The notes below the pieces were generated by a model. The model saw only the letters and a list, made by a program, of their open reading frames with translations. It did not search any database and was not told the DNA's origin. From the NCBI GenBank assembly GCA_036250225.1, contig JAPZLL010000051.1, positions 124,001 through 188,000 of the forward strand: a stretch of 64,000 nucleotides of DNA. The letters run 5' to 3'. This stretch comes from Cercophora sp. LCS_1 (Eukaryota; Ascomycota; Sordariomycetes; Sordariales; Lasiosphaeriaceae). This document shows positions 32,440 through 43,587 of this stretch, piece after piece. The position numbers and the translations under genes are program-made. How positions within the stretch are numbered: position 1 is the stretch's first letter; every line of letters starts with the position of its first letter.

Positions 32440-32970
32440 ATGTGTACCGACTGGTCACTAACCTTTCCCGGGTGCCGGCACCGGGTGGTCACCAGAGAAG
32501 TGTGTGAGGCGGAGCTCGCCGAGAGGAGGAGAGTGACCGATAAGACATACTGCTGTGGTTTGTTCAGACCGACGCCGCGCAAAGTGTGCCGACTAATGGT
32601 CAAGCCAGAGATCATCAACAGACCTTGCCGCACGTGTCAGCGAGAAGAAAAGAAGCCCCAGGCGGCTGGCCGCCGAGCAAAGCTCCCTCCCCAGGTAAAC
32701 AAAGTCCCATACTACCGGAATAAACCTCTCCCGCCCCTCCCACTCGCGGCTGGTAGGAAGACCCCCCCTAAATCACGGGCTTCCTCCAAACGACCAACCC
32801 CCATCAGACCGCCCGCCCGCCATGCAGCCTCGTATTCCCAGGGCCCACGGACAAACAATGGTGGGAGCGGACGGCTGGTTGCTTTCCCAATCAACATGTC
32901 CGCAGTAAGCTATGATAACGAGCCCATGCCCGACGAAGATTTCCTTATGATGTTGGCTCAAGAAGGGTAG
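32440..32970 (+). CDS. Small Cys-rich protein, function unknown
   Basis: 176 residues from the ATG at 32440; the longer frame from 32272 is leader-like. The N-terminal 65 residues hold regularly spaced Cys and His: MCTDWSLTFPGCRHRV, then single Cys, a CC pair, and a closing C-R-T-C pair. This suggests a metal-binding fold. It resembles the many uncharacterised fungal proteins that begin MC-x(n)-C-x-H. There is no signal peptide, so disulfide-rich secretion is unlikely. The middle is Pro/Lys-rich and basic (PPLPLAAGRKTPPKSRASSK), and the end is acidic (NEPMPDEDFLMMLAQEG). Preceded by a TATA-like element and the AACAAAG cluster. Confidence 0.6.
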   Translation: MCTDWSLTFPGCRHRVVTREVCEAELAERRRVTDKTYCCGLFRPTPRKVCRLMVKPEIINRPCRTCQREEKKPQAAGRRAKLPPQVNKVPYYRNKPLPPLPLAAGRKTPPKSRASSKRPTPIRPPARHAASYSQGPRTNNGGSGRLVAFPINMSAVSYDNEPMPDEDFLMMLAQEG

Positions 32971-35900
32971 GTAGTCAGTCCCCCAGCGTTCGGATCAGGA
33001 CGAAAGCGGCACTTTCAATGCTACACATGCCGACACACGTGCCTCGGGGCAGGGCGAGCTGCGTTTTGAAAGTTCCATCCAATGCAGAACCGGACCTTCA
33101 GCCCTGAAATGCGACAAGTGATGCAAGGGGAAGGTGGATGGGAAGGTGGATGACCGACTTTGTTCCACCCCAAATATGCACAACGCCTCGTCTCTCCCCC
33201 AAACACGACCTCCCTTTCTGGCTTTGCACAGTTGGGGAAATCCACCGGGCCAATCCCAACCGATGAGCGGTTCGGACAGAGGGTTGTCTTTCGGAAAGTA
33301 GTCTCAATCCAAGCAAGTATGCGCGTTTTTCCCACCTCCAATGCTATTCAGTCGTAAGCGTGTTGTTATTTTTCTTTGTTGCCTGGACTTTGTGTGAGAG
33401 AGAGACTGCCGAACAAACGGCAACCAAACAGTGATACATGCAGCCTTGGAAGAATCAGGTAATCTCGGCCGTGAACCGTGGGAAGCCCTTGCATCGCAAG
33501 CACCGGAAATGCGGGTGCCTGACTCTAGATGCCGACTGGAGGACGACACTTGTGTCTCCACGTCGGTTGCGTCTGCGGGGTCGTCAGGTAACCGCCATTG
33601 GCTTTGAGGCTCCCGATTCTCTGCGATCCCATTCGCGAGAGGAGACGGCTTGGCGCAGCGACATTCGCAACCCACGACACGCACAGGGGCGGTTAGGGCT
33701 GAGAACGTCCCCGGCGTTCTTTCCCCCGGGCCAAAGCATGCAGATGGCGCCTTCCCCCCCTCAGTCCCAAAGTGCAATGGGATTCAGGATTGCTGGAACC
33801 GTCACAAACAGACGCGATGACGAAGCCCGCCTTTCTGCACGTCTTGATGAAGTGCGTGGACACCAGACCACACGTTGCTGTAAGGCGTCTTGGCACCCGT
33901 CTGATGACCTTCCCAACACCCGGAAGCGAGAGCTGTCGCAATCAAGGACTCGCGGCCAGCCCAAATTGCAGCAAAAACAGAAACAACACCAGCACGGCAA
34001 CGAACGCATTGTCCTTGTGAAAATCCCGCTGCAGCCCGAGACAAATCTAGCGCCCGTCAGTAATTAGAGCATCATCGTGGTCAGCTGGCAGCCCATCGTT
34101 CGCCATTGGGGGCCAGCTTGGCGATGCGAAGATCTTGTGTTCGGGGCGGGGGCTCTCTGCTTTGCGCTGTTCTACGCCAGTGCGACAATCTCTGAGTGTG
34201 ATCGTGCCTCCCTGGGCCGCAACTCCGCAGTTGCGTCCCTCTCTTTGTCCGTCTTTGAACCGTTTGACAAGGCCAGAAATTCGGGTGGCTCTGCCATCTT
34301 ATTGGCCGGCAATGCAAGCAGTGCAGCCACGGTTTCATGCCCGTCTTGTTCGCGCAGCCCACCAGGGCTCAGCTCGTGGGGCCTGAGGACACCCAAGGCG
34401 GCTTGGCCTGTGCTGCCGACTGCTTGGGTTGGGACGAAGATGGACCCGATGGGGTCGGTCGTGGGACATCTCGGTCTTTGATCAGTCGGCTTCGTTCGTC
34501 GTTGTCGTCTACTCGTCATGTAAACTCTATTGCGTCTCCATTGGGCAGCAGACGCTAGGTCGTTGTGCATTCGGTTCGTTGTCAAAGAGCCTCAACGGCT
34601 CCGGAGAAATGACGCTGTTCTCGACAGACATGTTCCATCCCTGCCACCTTGTCGCTCTGTCGCTGCGAAACCATTTGTCCAGCCGTCTGCGCCTCACCCC
34701 TAAAATTGAACCACCTGCCACCGCTGATTGGGGCGCCGTGATGCATTGGGACCTGAGATCGGGAAAGCAGCACAACCAGATCTGCTCACCGTCATCAGTT
34801 GCACGCATCGTGGTTTGGCCCCAGTTTCTTGCCGGCTGCCGGCTACTGATGGGTGAATGGATGGATGGGTTGCTGGGAATTCGTCTGCCTCCGTCTCGAC
34901 AGCGAATTTGTGGTAGAGATGGAGAGTCTCGATGATGCTGGGAGCTTTGGCCAAGGGCTGCCGCCCGGATTGGGTTTGCTAGCCAGGAACCCGCTGCCAG
35001 GTGTTTGGGAACCGAATGGTGGTTCCATGCTCTAATCAGAACACAGAAACGCGGGGGTTTGCAGTAGAACTTCAGCTGGTGGAGTTCCCCTCCTAACATC
35101 CGTTAGCAATTGCACAGCCATTGCTTGTGTTTCTACGCGCAGCCAACCGTCGGTATCATTGAGTGGCATTGGTGCTGCGCAATGCTGTTCGGATGCCACA
35201 GGGTCGAAGGATTCATTTGTCATCCAATCAGAGTCGTCCCAGGCTGAGCTGCGCCGCCTGGACCCGCTTTTTGATAGGGACGCTTAACCCATCCCGGTTG
35301 CTGAGCAGGCAGCAACGTTCGGCCCTGTGCATTTCTCATCATCCTTCGACTCCCGCCGACCCCGTCTCACGACAACCTCCCCGACTCTTCCATCAACGCG
35401 TTTCCCATCCCCGTGCACATTTCCCCTTTCCCCTCGCACTTTCCACCTGAGGCCGCCTCTCTTCGACCGGTTTCAACGCTCATAACCTGGCAGCCGCCCA
35501 GACAAACGTCCGGGATTCGTGGTGTAGTGATCATTCATTACGAGCCTCCCTGTCTGCGTGCTTCGTCGTCTGTCTTCTCCCCTTTTCCACCCACATCCAC
35601 CTTGCCGTTCTCCTGGCCGACTCGACGCCCTTCAGTCAGTCCTACGCCCGCCTTTTGTTGGACGTCCAGGGCGCTCAGTTTCAACGTTTCCCAAGTCCTG
35701 ACTCTTGGTCACCGCCATCGAGAGCCGCGTTGCGCGCCGGGCTCCCGTATCTCCGCCAGCGTGCTTCTTCGAGGGTAGAACAACGTATGTCACACTGATT
35801 TCCTCGTTCTCATCTTCTTTTTCGCTTCTACTCGTTTGTTGGAGTCGTCTTTTGCTTGTTTTCCGGATTGACCAATCCGGGCCGCGAAACTCTGCACTAT

Positions 35901-36078
35901 TATCAAGACACGGCCGGCGCGGTTCTGCGTTCAGTGTCGCATGCCCACCTGTGACTCACACCTTTACACTCTCTCAGCCTTACAATGAATACATAGATAA
36001 CTAACTTGAGGACCTGATACAGTGTACTGCCTGCCTTTCATCACTGAACACCTCGGTCACCCCACACTTGCCGGCAAC
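32971..36078. other. 3.1 kb without a recognised gene; C2H2 gene promoter and leader at right
   Basis: 33000-35300 shows no coherent ORF (the frame at 33438-34067 is Arg/Gln-rich noise). From about 35330 the sequence turns strongly C/T-rich with repeated TTTC and TCC blocks, as in a long fungal 5' leader. A possible leader intron runs from GTATGT near 35784 to GATACAG near 36021. Confidence 0.5.
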
Positions 36079-38406
36079 ATGTCGTCCAATCCCCGCAGGA
36101 CACCGGTGACTCGTTCGGACTCGAGGGGTCTGGCCCTTAAGACCAACGTCGTCCTCAGGAAAGGGTCAACCTTTCACTCCCCCACTACCCCTCCTTCCTC
36201 TCCAGAGACCACCTTTAGCCCACCCGCGCTTCCACGTCGGTCCCATACCAACCTCGACGATGTCATTGACGCCCACGTCCGTCGTGCTGCCCTGATCTGT
36301 GGCAACATCGACAAGACCCTCTCTGCTTCCAAGGAGGAACCTGTCTCGCCTTCTACTCGCGACTCCCTTCGTGACAACAGCCTTCCAATTCCGCGTGGTG
36401 TGCTGGGTCACACCCTCGACACCGTCATGGGGAAGGAGCCCGAGGTTGAGCGGCGCGTCCTTCGCCCGCGCACCCGCCGCCCCTCTCGCTATCACGACTC
36501 CGACAGTGGGTTGGGCACATCGATTGCAACCACAACTGAGAAGCTCGCTGCGAAGAAGGAGAAGACGGTGAAGACCACTGCTGTCACTCGATCTGCAGCG
36601 GCTCGCAGCGCCACAACAGAAACAGCTTCTGGTCTCAGCACGCGTGCTACCAATCGCATCTACGAGCACACTCTGAAGCCTCTGCTCGCCAAACCATCAT
36701 TCAAGGACTTCCACCCGCTTGTCCTCGAGTGCCCAAAGAAGATCCAGAACAAGGAGATCGTCTGTCTCCGAGACATCGAAAAGACACTGTTGCTCGTCGC
36801 TCCGGTAAGTGAACTTGCAATTGATAAAGGCGTCAAGGGTGATGCTTACCGCGCTCTGTTAAAGGAGAGGACTAAGGCCGCTGGTTTGTATCTCGACTTC
36901 TGCCTCACGACGATTCGATGCATTCAAGCGACTGTGGAATACCTCAGTGACCGCGAGCAAACTCGCCCTCGCGACCTCCCTTACACTAGCGGTTACTTCA
37001 TTGATCTTGTCGACCAAATTCGCCAATACGCCCAACAACTCGCTGACGCAAAGAACGGAGACAAGACTGACGAGATGGACATTGATCCGTATGCAACCCC
37101 TGCCAACCCTTGGATCCACACATTTGCTAACTCGCCCTTCAGTACCGACGAGATCAAGCTCCATGGCGGTATTCATATCAACGGTCGCCCCGCTGAATTG
37201 GTGCGCGTCAAGAAGAACGGCAAGGCCATCTCGATGGCCACTGGGAAGCCCATTGAGGCTATCGAGGAAGAGGCCGAGGGCGCTGTGCGCATCAAGCGCT
37301 CCGCAAGCGAGGAGCTTGAAGATGAAGAGGAGATCATGCGCTCGATGGCGCGGCGAAAGAAGAACGCCAGCCCCGAGGAGCTTGCCCCTAAGAAGTGCCG
37401 CGAGCCCGGATGCAACAAGGAGTTCAAGCGCCCGTGTGATCTCACCAAGCACGAAAAGACACATTCCCGCCCTTGGAAGTGCCCCGTTCCCACCTGCAAG
37501 TATCACGAGTACGGGTGGCCAACGGAGAAGGAGATGGATCGTCACCACAATGACAAGCACTCGGCGGCGCCCCCCATGTTTGAGTGCCAGTTCAAGCCTT
37601 GCCCTTACAAGTCGAAGCGCGAGTCCAACTGCAAGCAGCACATGGAGAAGGCGCACGGCTGGACATACGTGCGAACTAAAACTAATGGCAAGAAGGGCGG
37701 CTCGACGCCCAGCATCGCCAACAACTCAATCCACCCGACGCCGCAACCACACAACCTCCCGACTCCCCCAAGTGACTCTAGCCTCGGTGTTACTACCCCG
37801 CCAGGCGATTGGGACTACCCCTCGTACGACAGGACAATCGAGTTTCCTGTCCTTCAGGCAAACGACTTTGTCAACACGTACGCTCCGCAACTCAACATCG
37901 ATTTCTCCCCTATTGACAGTGGCTCTCCCTCAACTGACTCTGGAATGGATCACACATCTGCCTACAATGATCTTGGCAGCAACATGTTCGATGACATTTA
38001 CAGCGCCAATGTTCAACTGCCAACCCCCATCCATACCAGCATTTATAACAAGGATCTGGCCCACTTTGCTGCCATGACAGCTGCTGAGCTCTGCCAGCCT
38101 CAACCGGCACACTTTTCGCCCATCGGCCAGCAAAACACTATGCTTTACACCCCCACATCTATGAACGATGATGAGGGTTTTGAAGAGCAGGCCGACTTCA
38201 GCGCCCTTTCCCATGGAAACAATGGTGCTGATTTCATCTTGTTCCCTGGTGCTGGCGTATCCAAGCCCATGTTCAATGAGTCTCTATTTGCCACGGATAT
38301 CCCATCCCTGGCAGCAGGCTTTTCACAGCCGTCCTCTCAAGATATCCTGGCACAATTCAACGTTGACTGGACGGCCCACGATATGAATCCTTATCTCCAG
38401 CAGTGA
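36079..38406 (+). CDS. C2H2 zinc-finger transcription factor
   Basis: Nuclear DNA-binding regulator. The start at 36079 (MSSNPRRTPVTRSD) has A at -3. A likely 60-nt in-frame intron (36805-36864; GTAAGT donor, CTTAC branch, AAAG acceptor) would leave 755 residues. Residues 1-200 are Ser/Thr/Pro-rich. A conserved helical region follows (IYEHTLKPLLAKPSFKDFHP, DIEKTLLLVAP, AAGLYLDFCLTTIRCIQATV). Three clustered fingers lie near 419-510: CREPGCNKEFKRPCDLTKHE..H; CPVPTCKYHEYGW with a longer spacer; and CQFKPCPYKSKRESNCKQHM...H. The C-terminal 240 residues are Ser/Pro/Asn-rich with acidic patches, a plausible activation region. The family is recurrent in filamentous ascomycetes; I cannot assign a gene symbol or targets. 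Confidence 0.85.
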   Translation: MSSNPRRTPVTRSDSRGLALKTNVVLRKGSTFHSPTTPPSSPETTFSPPALPRRSHTNLDDVIDAHVRRAALICGNIDKTLSASKEEPVSPSTRDSLRDNSLPIPRGVLGHTLDTVMGKEPEVERRVLRPRTRRPSRYHDSDSGLGTSIATTTEKLAAKKEKTVKTTAVTRSAAARSATTETASGLSTRATNRIYEHTLKPLLAKPSFKDFHPLVLECPKKIQNKEIVCLRDIEKTLLLVAPVSELAIDKGVKGDAYRALLKERTKAAGLYLDFCLTTIRCIQATVEYLSDREQTRPRDLPYTSGYFIDLVDQIRQYAQQLADAKNGDKTDEMDIDPYATPANPWIHTFANSPFSTDEIKLHGGIHINGRPAELVRVKKNGKAISMATGKPIEAIEEEAEGAVRIKRSASEELEDEEEIMRSMARRKKNASPEELAPKKCREPGCNKEFKRPCDLTKHEKTHSRPWKCPVPTCKYHEYGWPTEKEMDRHHNDKHSAAPPMFECQFKPCPYKSKRESNCKQHMEKAHGWTYVRTKTNGKKGGSTPSIANNSIHPTPQPHNLPTPPSDSSLGVTTPPGDWDYPSYDRTIEFPVLQANDFVNTYAPQLNIDFSPIDSGSPSTDSGMDHTSAYNDLGSNMFDDIYSANVQLPTPIHTSIYNKDLAHFAAMTAAELCQPQPAHFSPIGQQNTMLYTPTSMNDDEGFEEQADFSALSHGNNGADFILFPGAGVSKPMFNESLFATDIPSLAAGFSQPSSQDILAQFNVDWTAHDMNPYLQQ

Positions 38407-40267
38407 GTGGAAAGAGGGTGAAATGGCCAACGCTTTGGCCTGTCGTCCCTGCAGCGATGCTCTGTCGCAGGAGTAAAAGGAGGCCGCATCGGTGGATGAC
38501 TGCGGACAACGGTCGGGATATGATGTTCATGATGTAATGCAGCGCGAAGTTTCGGTTTTCTTTTTTGATAGGTTATCAGCGGTGGTCGATGCCTCGTTGG
38601 TACTTTTGGTTGGAATGAACCTTGGCTCAGAATGAAATGGCATTCTACGTTTGTACCTTACATATCTTACGTTTGCCCCGGGAATATTTTCGAGTTCTCA
38701 TCTTCGCTCAGTTTCAGTTCACCTTGAAAATAATGGAGATGGAAATGCAGGAATGGATCTTGAGGCCTTGAGGGAGATAATTTGTTGGGATTTGAGAATG
38801 GGGAATACTAGCTAGATATCACCGACAACTAGAAATTCTTTGGCAATTCTTTCCCCTAATAATGAATACGAACTGTGTGATATCTTCGGTTGATCAAGGC
38901 AAATGGGAAGAACCAGAAAGCTCACGTCCCGCCTTTGCGAGGTCCTGAGGTTCTATTCATGGAAGGCCCGTGCACGGAGCCTTAGGTAAGGCAGCCAATT
39001 TTTTTATGGGGACAGTGGTGGGTATTTCTTCACCTCAATTTTCTTCCCAAACCTTTGTTCCTTCCAGGCATGTTTCTGCACGTTTGGAAACGTGCTGGAA
39101 ACGTGCTCCGAACAAAGAATGAATCAACTCTAGCTTGACGCTCAACGGGAAACTTCTCAGTATCGATCCCAACCGATTGCTTGAAAGTAGGGCCCGAGCA
39201 GCAGCTGGTCGAGTGGGTGGCGGCGAGCCGGTTGCTTCCACAAACCGTCCTCATCCCTCAACAACCTCCGAAAAGGTCCGTTTTTAACCTCTCCTTTTCT
39301 CTGCTCCTCGAGCAAAGCGCACTCCGACATGGGAGCAACAAACAAAAGTGTCACCGATATGATGATCTTCGCAACGCCGGTTGCAACCCTCAATTTCTCA
39401 ATATTAGGAAGAGCCGTCTGAACCTCCTCGGTGGAACCGTCTCAAACCTGCTCCTCGACCCGCTCCAGCCAGCTTGGCCGGAACGCGCGCATCGTCATAT
39501 GCTCGCGGGGTGGGGAGAGTGGGGGGCGGGAAAGGCGTGGTTGGTGGTGCTTACAATCTGGGTTTCTGATAGCGTGGCATCTTTGTTGTCCTCAATCTGT
39601 CGGGTGTGCCGGCTTTTCCGTTGGAATGAATAAGCAAGGTGGCTGACTCTTGACTCATCGTAGGAAGCATGTTTTATTCTTTTCATGCAAGCTTTCGGGG
39701 AGGAGTTGGGGATTGGGCGAGGTAAGTTCGGTGAGGAGACTTGTTTTGTTTGAGCGTGTTTGCTGGAGATGCGGGGGTGTCCTGCCGGCCTGGCTTCACG
39801 TTACCCCAACCTCTTGGTCTGCAGGCTCTGAGGGGCGTTATTGGACAGAGACATCGCATTGTTCCTTGTGAGTCATGATTTGACTCTATGAGCATCAATG
39901 ATATGTCCGGAAACAGGATAGCAAGTTCAAATCAATACCAATGAGAATTTCTCTGCATCTTCTGCTCAAGGGTGAATCGCATGATGCAAAACTGAGACTG
40001 AGTGGCTTGACAAATTCATTCCTAAATGCTATGCGACCAATCCGCTGGGAACCCATCTGTGTCAACTCTGACAAGCGGTGATGGTCGTTGTCGTTGTCTA
40101 CAAGGCCAGTGCCAGATCTATATCAAATATCAAGCACCAAGGAGAACCATGCTTTTGATATCCCACATTTCGCAACCGGCTGCCTCTCTCGCGCCTCGAG
40201 TCCTAAAATCGTACATGTGAACTCATCTCGTTCACGTTCCCGCCAACACTGGAGGACATCTAAGCGC
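38407..40267. other. 1.9 kb intergenic region with one weak minus-strand ORF pair
   Basis: 3' flanks of the C2H2 and PMT2 genes. The first 600 bp are AT-rich. A weak two-exon candidate on the minus strand (39157-39686) is described as a finding; nothing else was seen. Confidence 0.5.
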
Positions 40268-42698
40268 TTATTTGGCAAAATGCAAATCATAACCCAGCCA
40301 CTTCCTCCTCAAAACTTGGTCGACAGTGAGGCCGGGATATCCGTAGGTGAGAGGAAGGAAGAAGTACCAGCCAGCGAAGACGGCAGCGAGGATCACAAGA
40401 GTAGCGATCCACGGTCCCACCATGCTCTGACCGGCAAACCGCTCACGGGCCGAGACGTGACGCTTAACGCCCTTCTTACCGGCCTTGGAAGCGACTTCGT
40501 GCTCAGTAGGCTCCCCGGCAAAGATGAACTCGACCAGGGCGCCCGTCACAAGCGTTGAGGCCAGGTGTGAGGGAAGATAGTGGTGGAGGAAAAGCTGACG
40601 GCCCATGACGAAGAAGGGGAAATAATGGGTCGCCCAGGCGAGGAAGAAGAAACCCGTCGAGTTGTACAAACGAGAGCGGGACCCTGGTGACGATTAGCGA
40701 GACTGGCAACCATGATATCTCGAATTCGCGGTGATACTTACGGTGGTCGAGGGCGTCAATGCCACGACGCAGCGAGAACTGGTCCGCCAGCACAATGCCA
40801 GCGTAGATGGCCAGAACGCTGCTGGCGATCCACCAACCAATAGGGTTTCCAAGGAAGTAGATCTGCTGGCGGGTGTCGTTGTGGGTCCAGAAGCTCACAC
40901 CACGGAGGAGGAAGGGCCACTGGTAGGGAAGCGAGGCGTACGGATGGCTGCTAGTCAGCTGGTTGTTGTGCCAGAACATGCTTCGCTGCAGCTCGAACCA
41001 CTTGCGAAGGAAAGGCAGTGTCTTGACCTTCCTCTCGGGCTTCTCGCGGCGCTTGTGGTCGGCAGGAAGGGAAGGAATGTCATCCACAAGCCACACATTG
41101 GAGCTCGGGGCAATCTGCTTGTTTCCGTTGATTTCCTGTTGCTTGTGGCCCCATTCGGGAAGCGGTGTAGTGTGTGTCCACATGGCAACCTTGCTTGGGT
41201 TGTGGATGAGCTTGAAGTGGCTGGACACACTCTTGAACTCCTGGCCTGGCTTGCCATTCTCAATGCGCACCTCAAACAACGTATCAGCAGCGCGGTCACC
41301 ATACGCATCGGCAATCGCGACGGTGGTGAACTCTTGGTTTGTGGGGTAGTAGGGAGATGCGACGTCGTGGGAGAGCAAAATGGTATCAGTCACCAAGTGC
41401 CGAAGCCTCACGAGATCGTGATTCTTGACGTGGCGACCCAACTTCTGGTCATCAGCGCCAGCGGGGAGAACCTGCCAGTAGTTGTTGGTGTCGTTGAATG
41501 GATAACCTGTAACTTGCTGACCCTGACTAGAAACACGTCCGTCGTCGTATCTGAGGGGGTAGCGATCGGCATGACTGTGAAGGTATGCCTTGGTCTCCTT
41601 GTGTCTGAGAGTGATGGTATCATAGAAGTCGATAGTGATCGAGTTCTGGAGCATGACGTTGTCCGAGAGGGTTTCCTGGAACTCGGGAGTCATAAAATCG
41701 TCGCCGGGACCTGAGCGGTTCAAGATGGCAAAGTGCACCTGGAACCAGAAGAGGTAGAAGATGAAGGGCATGATGATGAGCCCAAAAGCACGAGCGGCAA
41801 AGTGCTTGCCGAATTCAGGTAAGCTGAGGGCACCTCCCTGCCTCTTAACGTCTAGCAACTCCCAGAGATCGATAATGACCGCCGATCCGATAGTGATGAA
41901 GGCGAACAAGCCAACATACTTGACCGAAATGTCGCAAGAAAGGGCGAATCCGGTGAGGATCAGCCACTTCCACCACTTCCTCGAGAATGGTTCGTGCCGC
42001 AACTTGTAAAACTTGATGTAGCAGAGCAAGCTGCAAGCCATGGCGAAGACGAGAGTTGCATCGAGGAGGATCAGTCGGGTCTGACCGATATGGGCATTGT
42101 CAAGAAGAACCAGGCCAGCAGCGAGGATACAGGCCGGGAGACTGTATCCGGACTCCCACATGATCAAGTAGACAACCGAGACGGTCAAGGCACCGAGAAT
42201 GGCAGGCAAGGAGCGGAATGCCACGTAAGGCACCTTGTTCGCAATGTAGGAATCACCGATGTTCTCGAAATGGAAGTGTCCATCGTATCCAACTAGCCAG
42301 CCCATGAATGCGAATAGGAGCTTGCCGAACGGAGGGTGGACATCGAAGAAGTACGTTCTCTCCAGGTAATATGATGCGAACTGAAAAATACATTGTTAGC
42401 GGTGCCCGCGGCGTCTGATTCGAAGCAGACCTACTTTTCCAAAGTGAACTTCGTCAAAGACCACCTCATTGGGGTGGGTGATGCCCCAAAATCTAGTGAG
42501 GAAGGCCATGGCCGTGATGAAGACCAGGACGATCTTGTAGTCTCGCTCCGATCCATTGGAAGCAGGCTTTGACCCCGCAGCCTTCACGAGCTTGTCAATC
42601 TCGACATCAGAGACAGCGCCATCTTTGTTCTTCTTCCCGGTGCCTGGGACGTTTCTCTGCCGTAGCGACCCCGAAGGGGTCGACGACCTCGCGGACAT
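40268..42698 (-). CDS. Dolichyl-phosphate-mannose protein O-mannosyltransferase, PMT2 family
   Basis: ER membrane glycosyltransferase that moves mannose from dolichol phosphate to Ser/Thr of secretory proteins, normally as a Pmt1-Pmt2 heterodimer. Three exons: 42698-42435, 42380-40742 and 40683-40268; introns of 54 and 58 nt (GTAGGT and GTAAGT donors, GCTAAC and GCTAAT branch sites); 772 residues, the usual family length. A cytosolic N-tail precedes helix 1 (IVLVFITAMAFLTRFWGI). The luminal catalytic DE pair is in HPNEVVFDEVHFGK, residues 82-83. HPPFGKLL follows intron 1. The central luminal part holds three MIR repeats (ITLRHKETKAYLHSHADRYP, GRHVKNHDLVRLRHLV, FKSVSSHFKLIHNPSK). C-terminal helices end in LRRKWLGYDLHFAK. 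Divergent from the RidA gene. Confidence 0.95.
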
Positions 42699-43587
42699 GG
42701 CGGGCAGACTGTGTAATCGCGCTACGATGAACAGGATACTTGGTTAGCCAATGCGTGTCAGTGCGATCGCGTGCTGCGCAGGATGTACCCGTCTTTTGCA
42801 CGCGGGCGCAAAATGCCAACTTTTGCAGAGGCCAGCAAGGCGGTGCACCGACTTTTCAGATGGCTGGATGACAACTTACCAGTCGACTACGTTCGCGCCG
42901 TCCAACACCGAACGTTCGGGCGATGTTGCAAGTAAGAGAACAAAGGAAACGAAAAGGGTTTGAAGAAAACAAAACGGATGAGAGAAGGCGTAGAAAAAAA
43001 AGATCGACGATATTGAGCGGGCGAGGATTAATTGGCCCCAACCCCTATAATTCAGCCTCCAGGAAATCAAGACAACTTTCCAGCAACGCGGCGCTGCAGG
43101 GGGTGTCTTTTTTTTGGACACTTGGCAAGAGGATTCGAAGGGAGACTTGGCCAAAGCTCCAACCGTTTCTGACAGGCGAATCCTTGGCCAAGCTCGCCCA
43201 GAGGAGGCGACCAGCTCCTTCCATCAACTCCATGCAGAGTTAAGTGCAAACCAAGTAGAATAGCGTGACCAGGCCTATGCCAGCCCAATCCTGTCTTCAA
43301 AGTCCAATATTCGAGCAATCCCAACACAACTGCCAAAAGCTTCGTGGTGTGCTCTTCCCAACTGCACCCCACATTTCAAGTGACGTGAGGCAGGGGTTTG
43401 CTCAGGGGTGTGGATGGAGTCTCCGGGCCGGGTCGCGGGGCATCAGCCCTTGTAAAGTTGCCGCTGGCTGACAACGACAGGCCTGGCCGTGCTGCTGTGT
43501 TTGGAGTCCGAAGAACGGAGGGCGGGTGGAGAGAAACTCAAAAACCCCCTCCCACTGCTGATGCAATTGATCGGGTTTCCATTTGCC
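42699..43587. other. Divergent promoter region PMT2 / RidA
   Basis: 0.9 kb between divergent start codons. No separate gene recognised. Confidence 0.55.

Noticed and set aside
33438..34067. 209-codon plus-strand frame
   Set aside because: Arg/Gln/Ser-rich noise; opposite and shifted frames are nearly as long; no splice signals or motifs.
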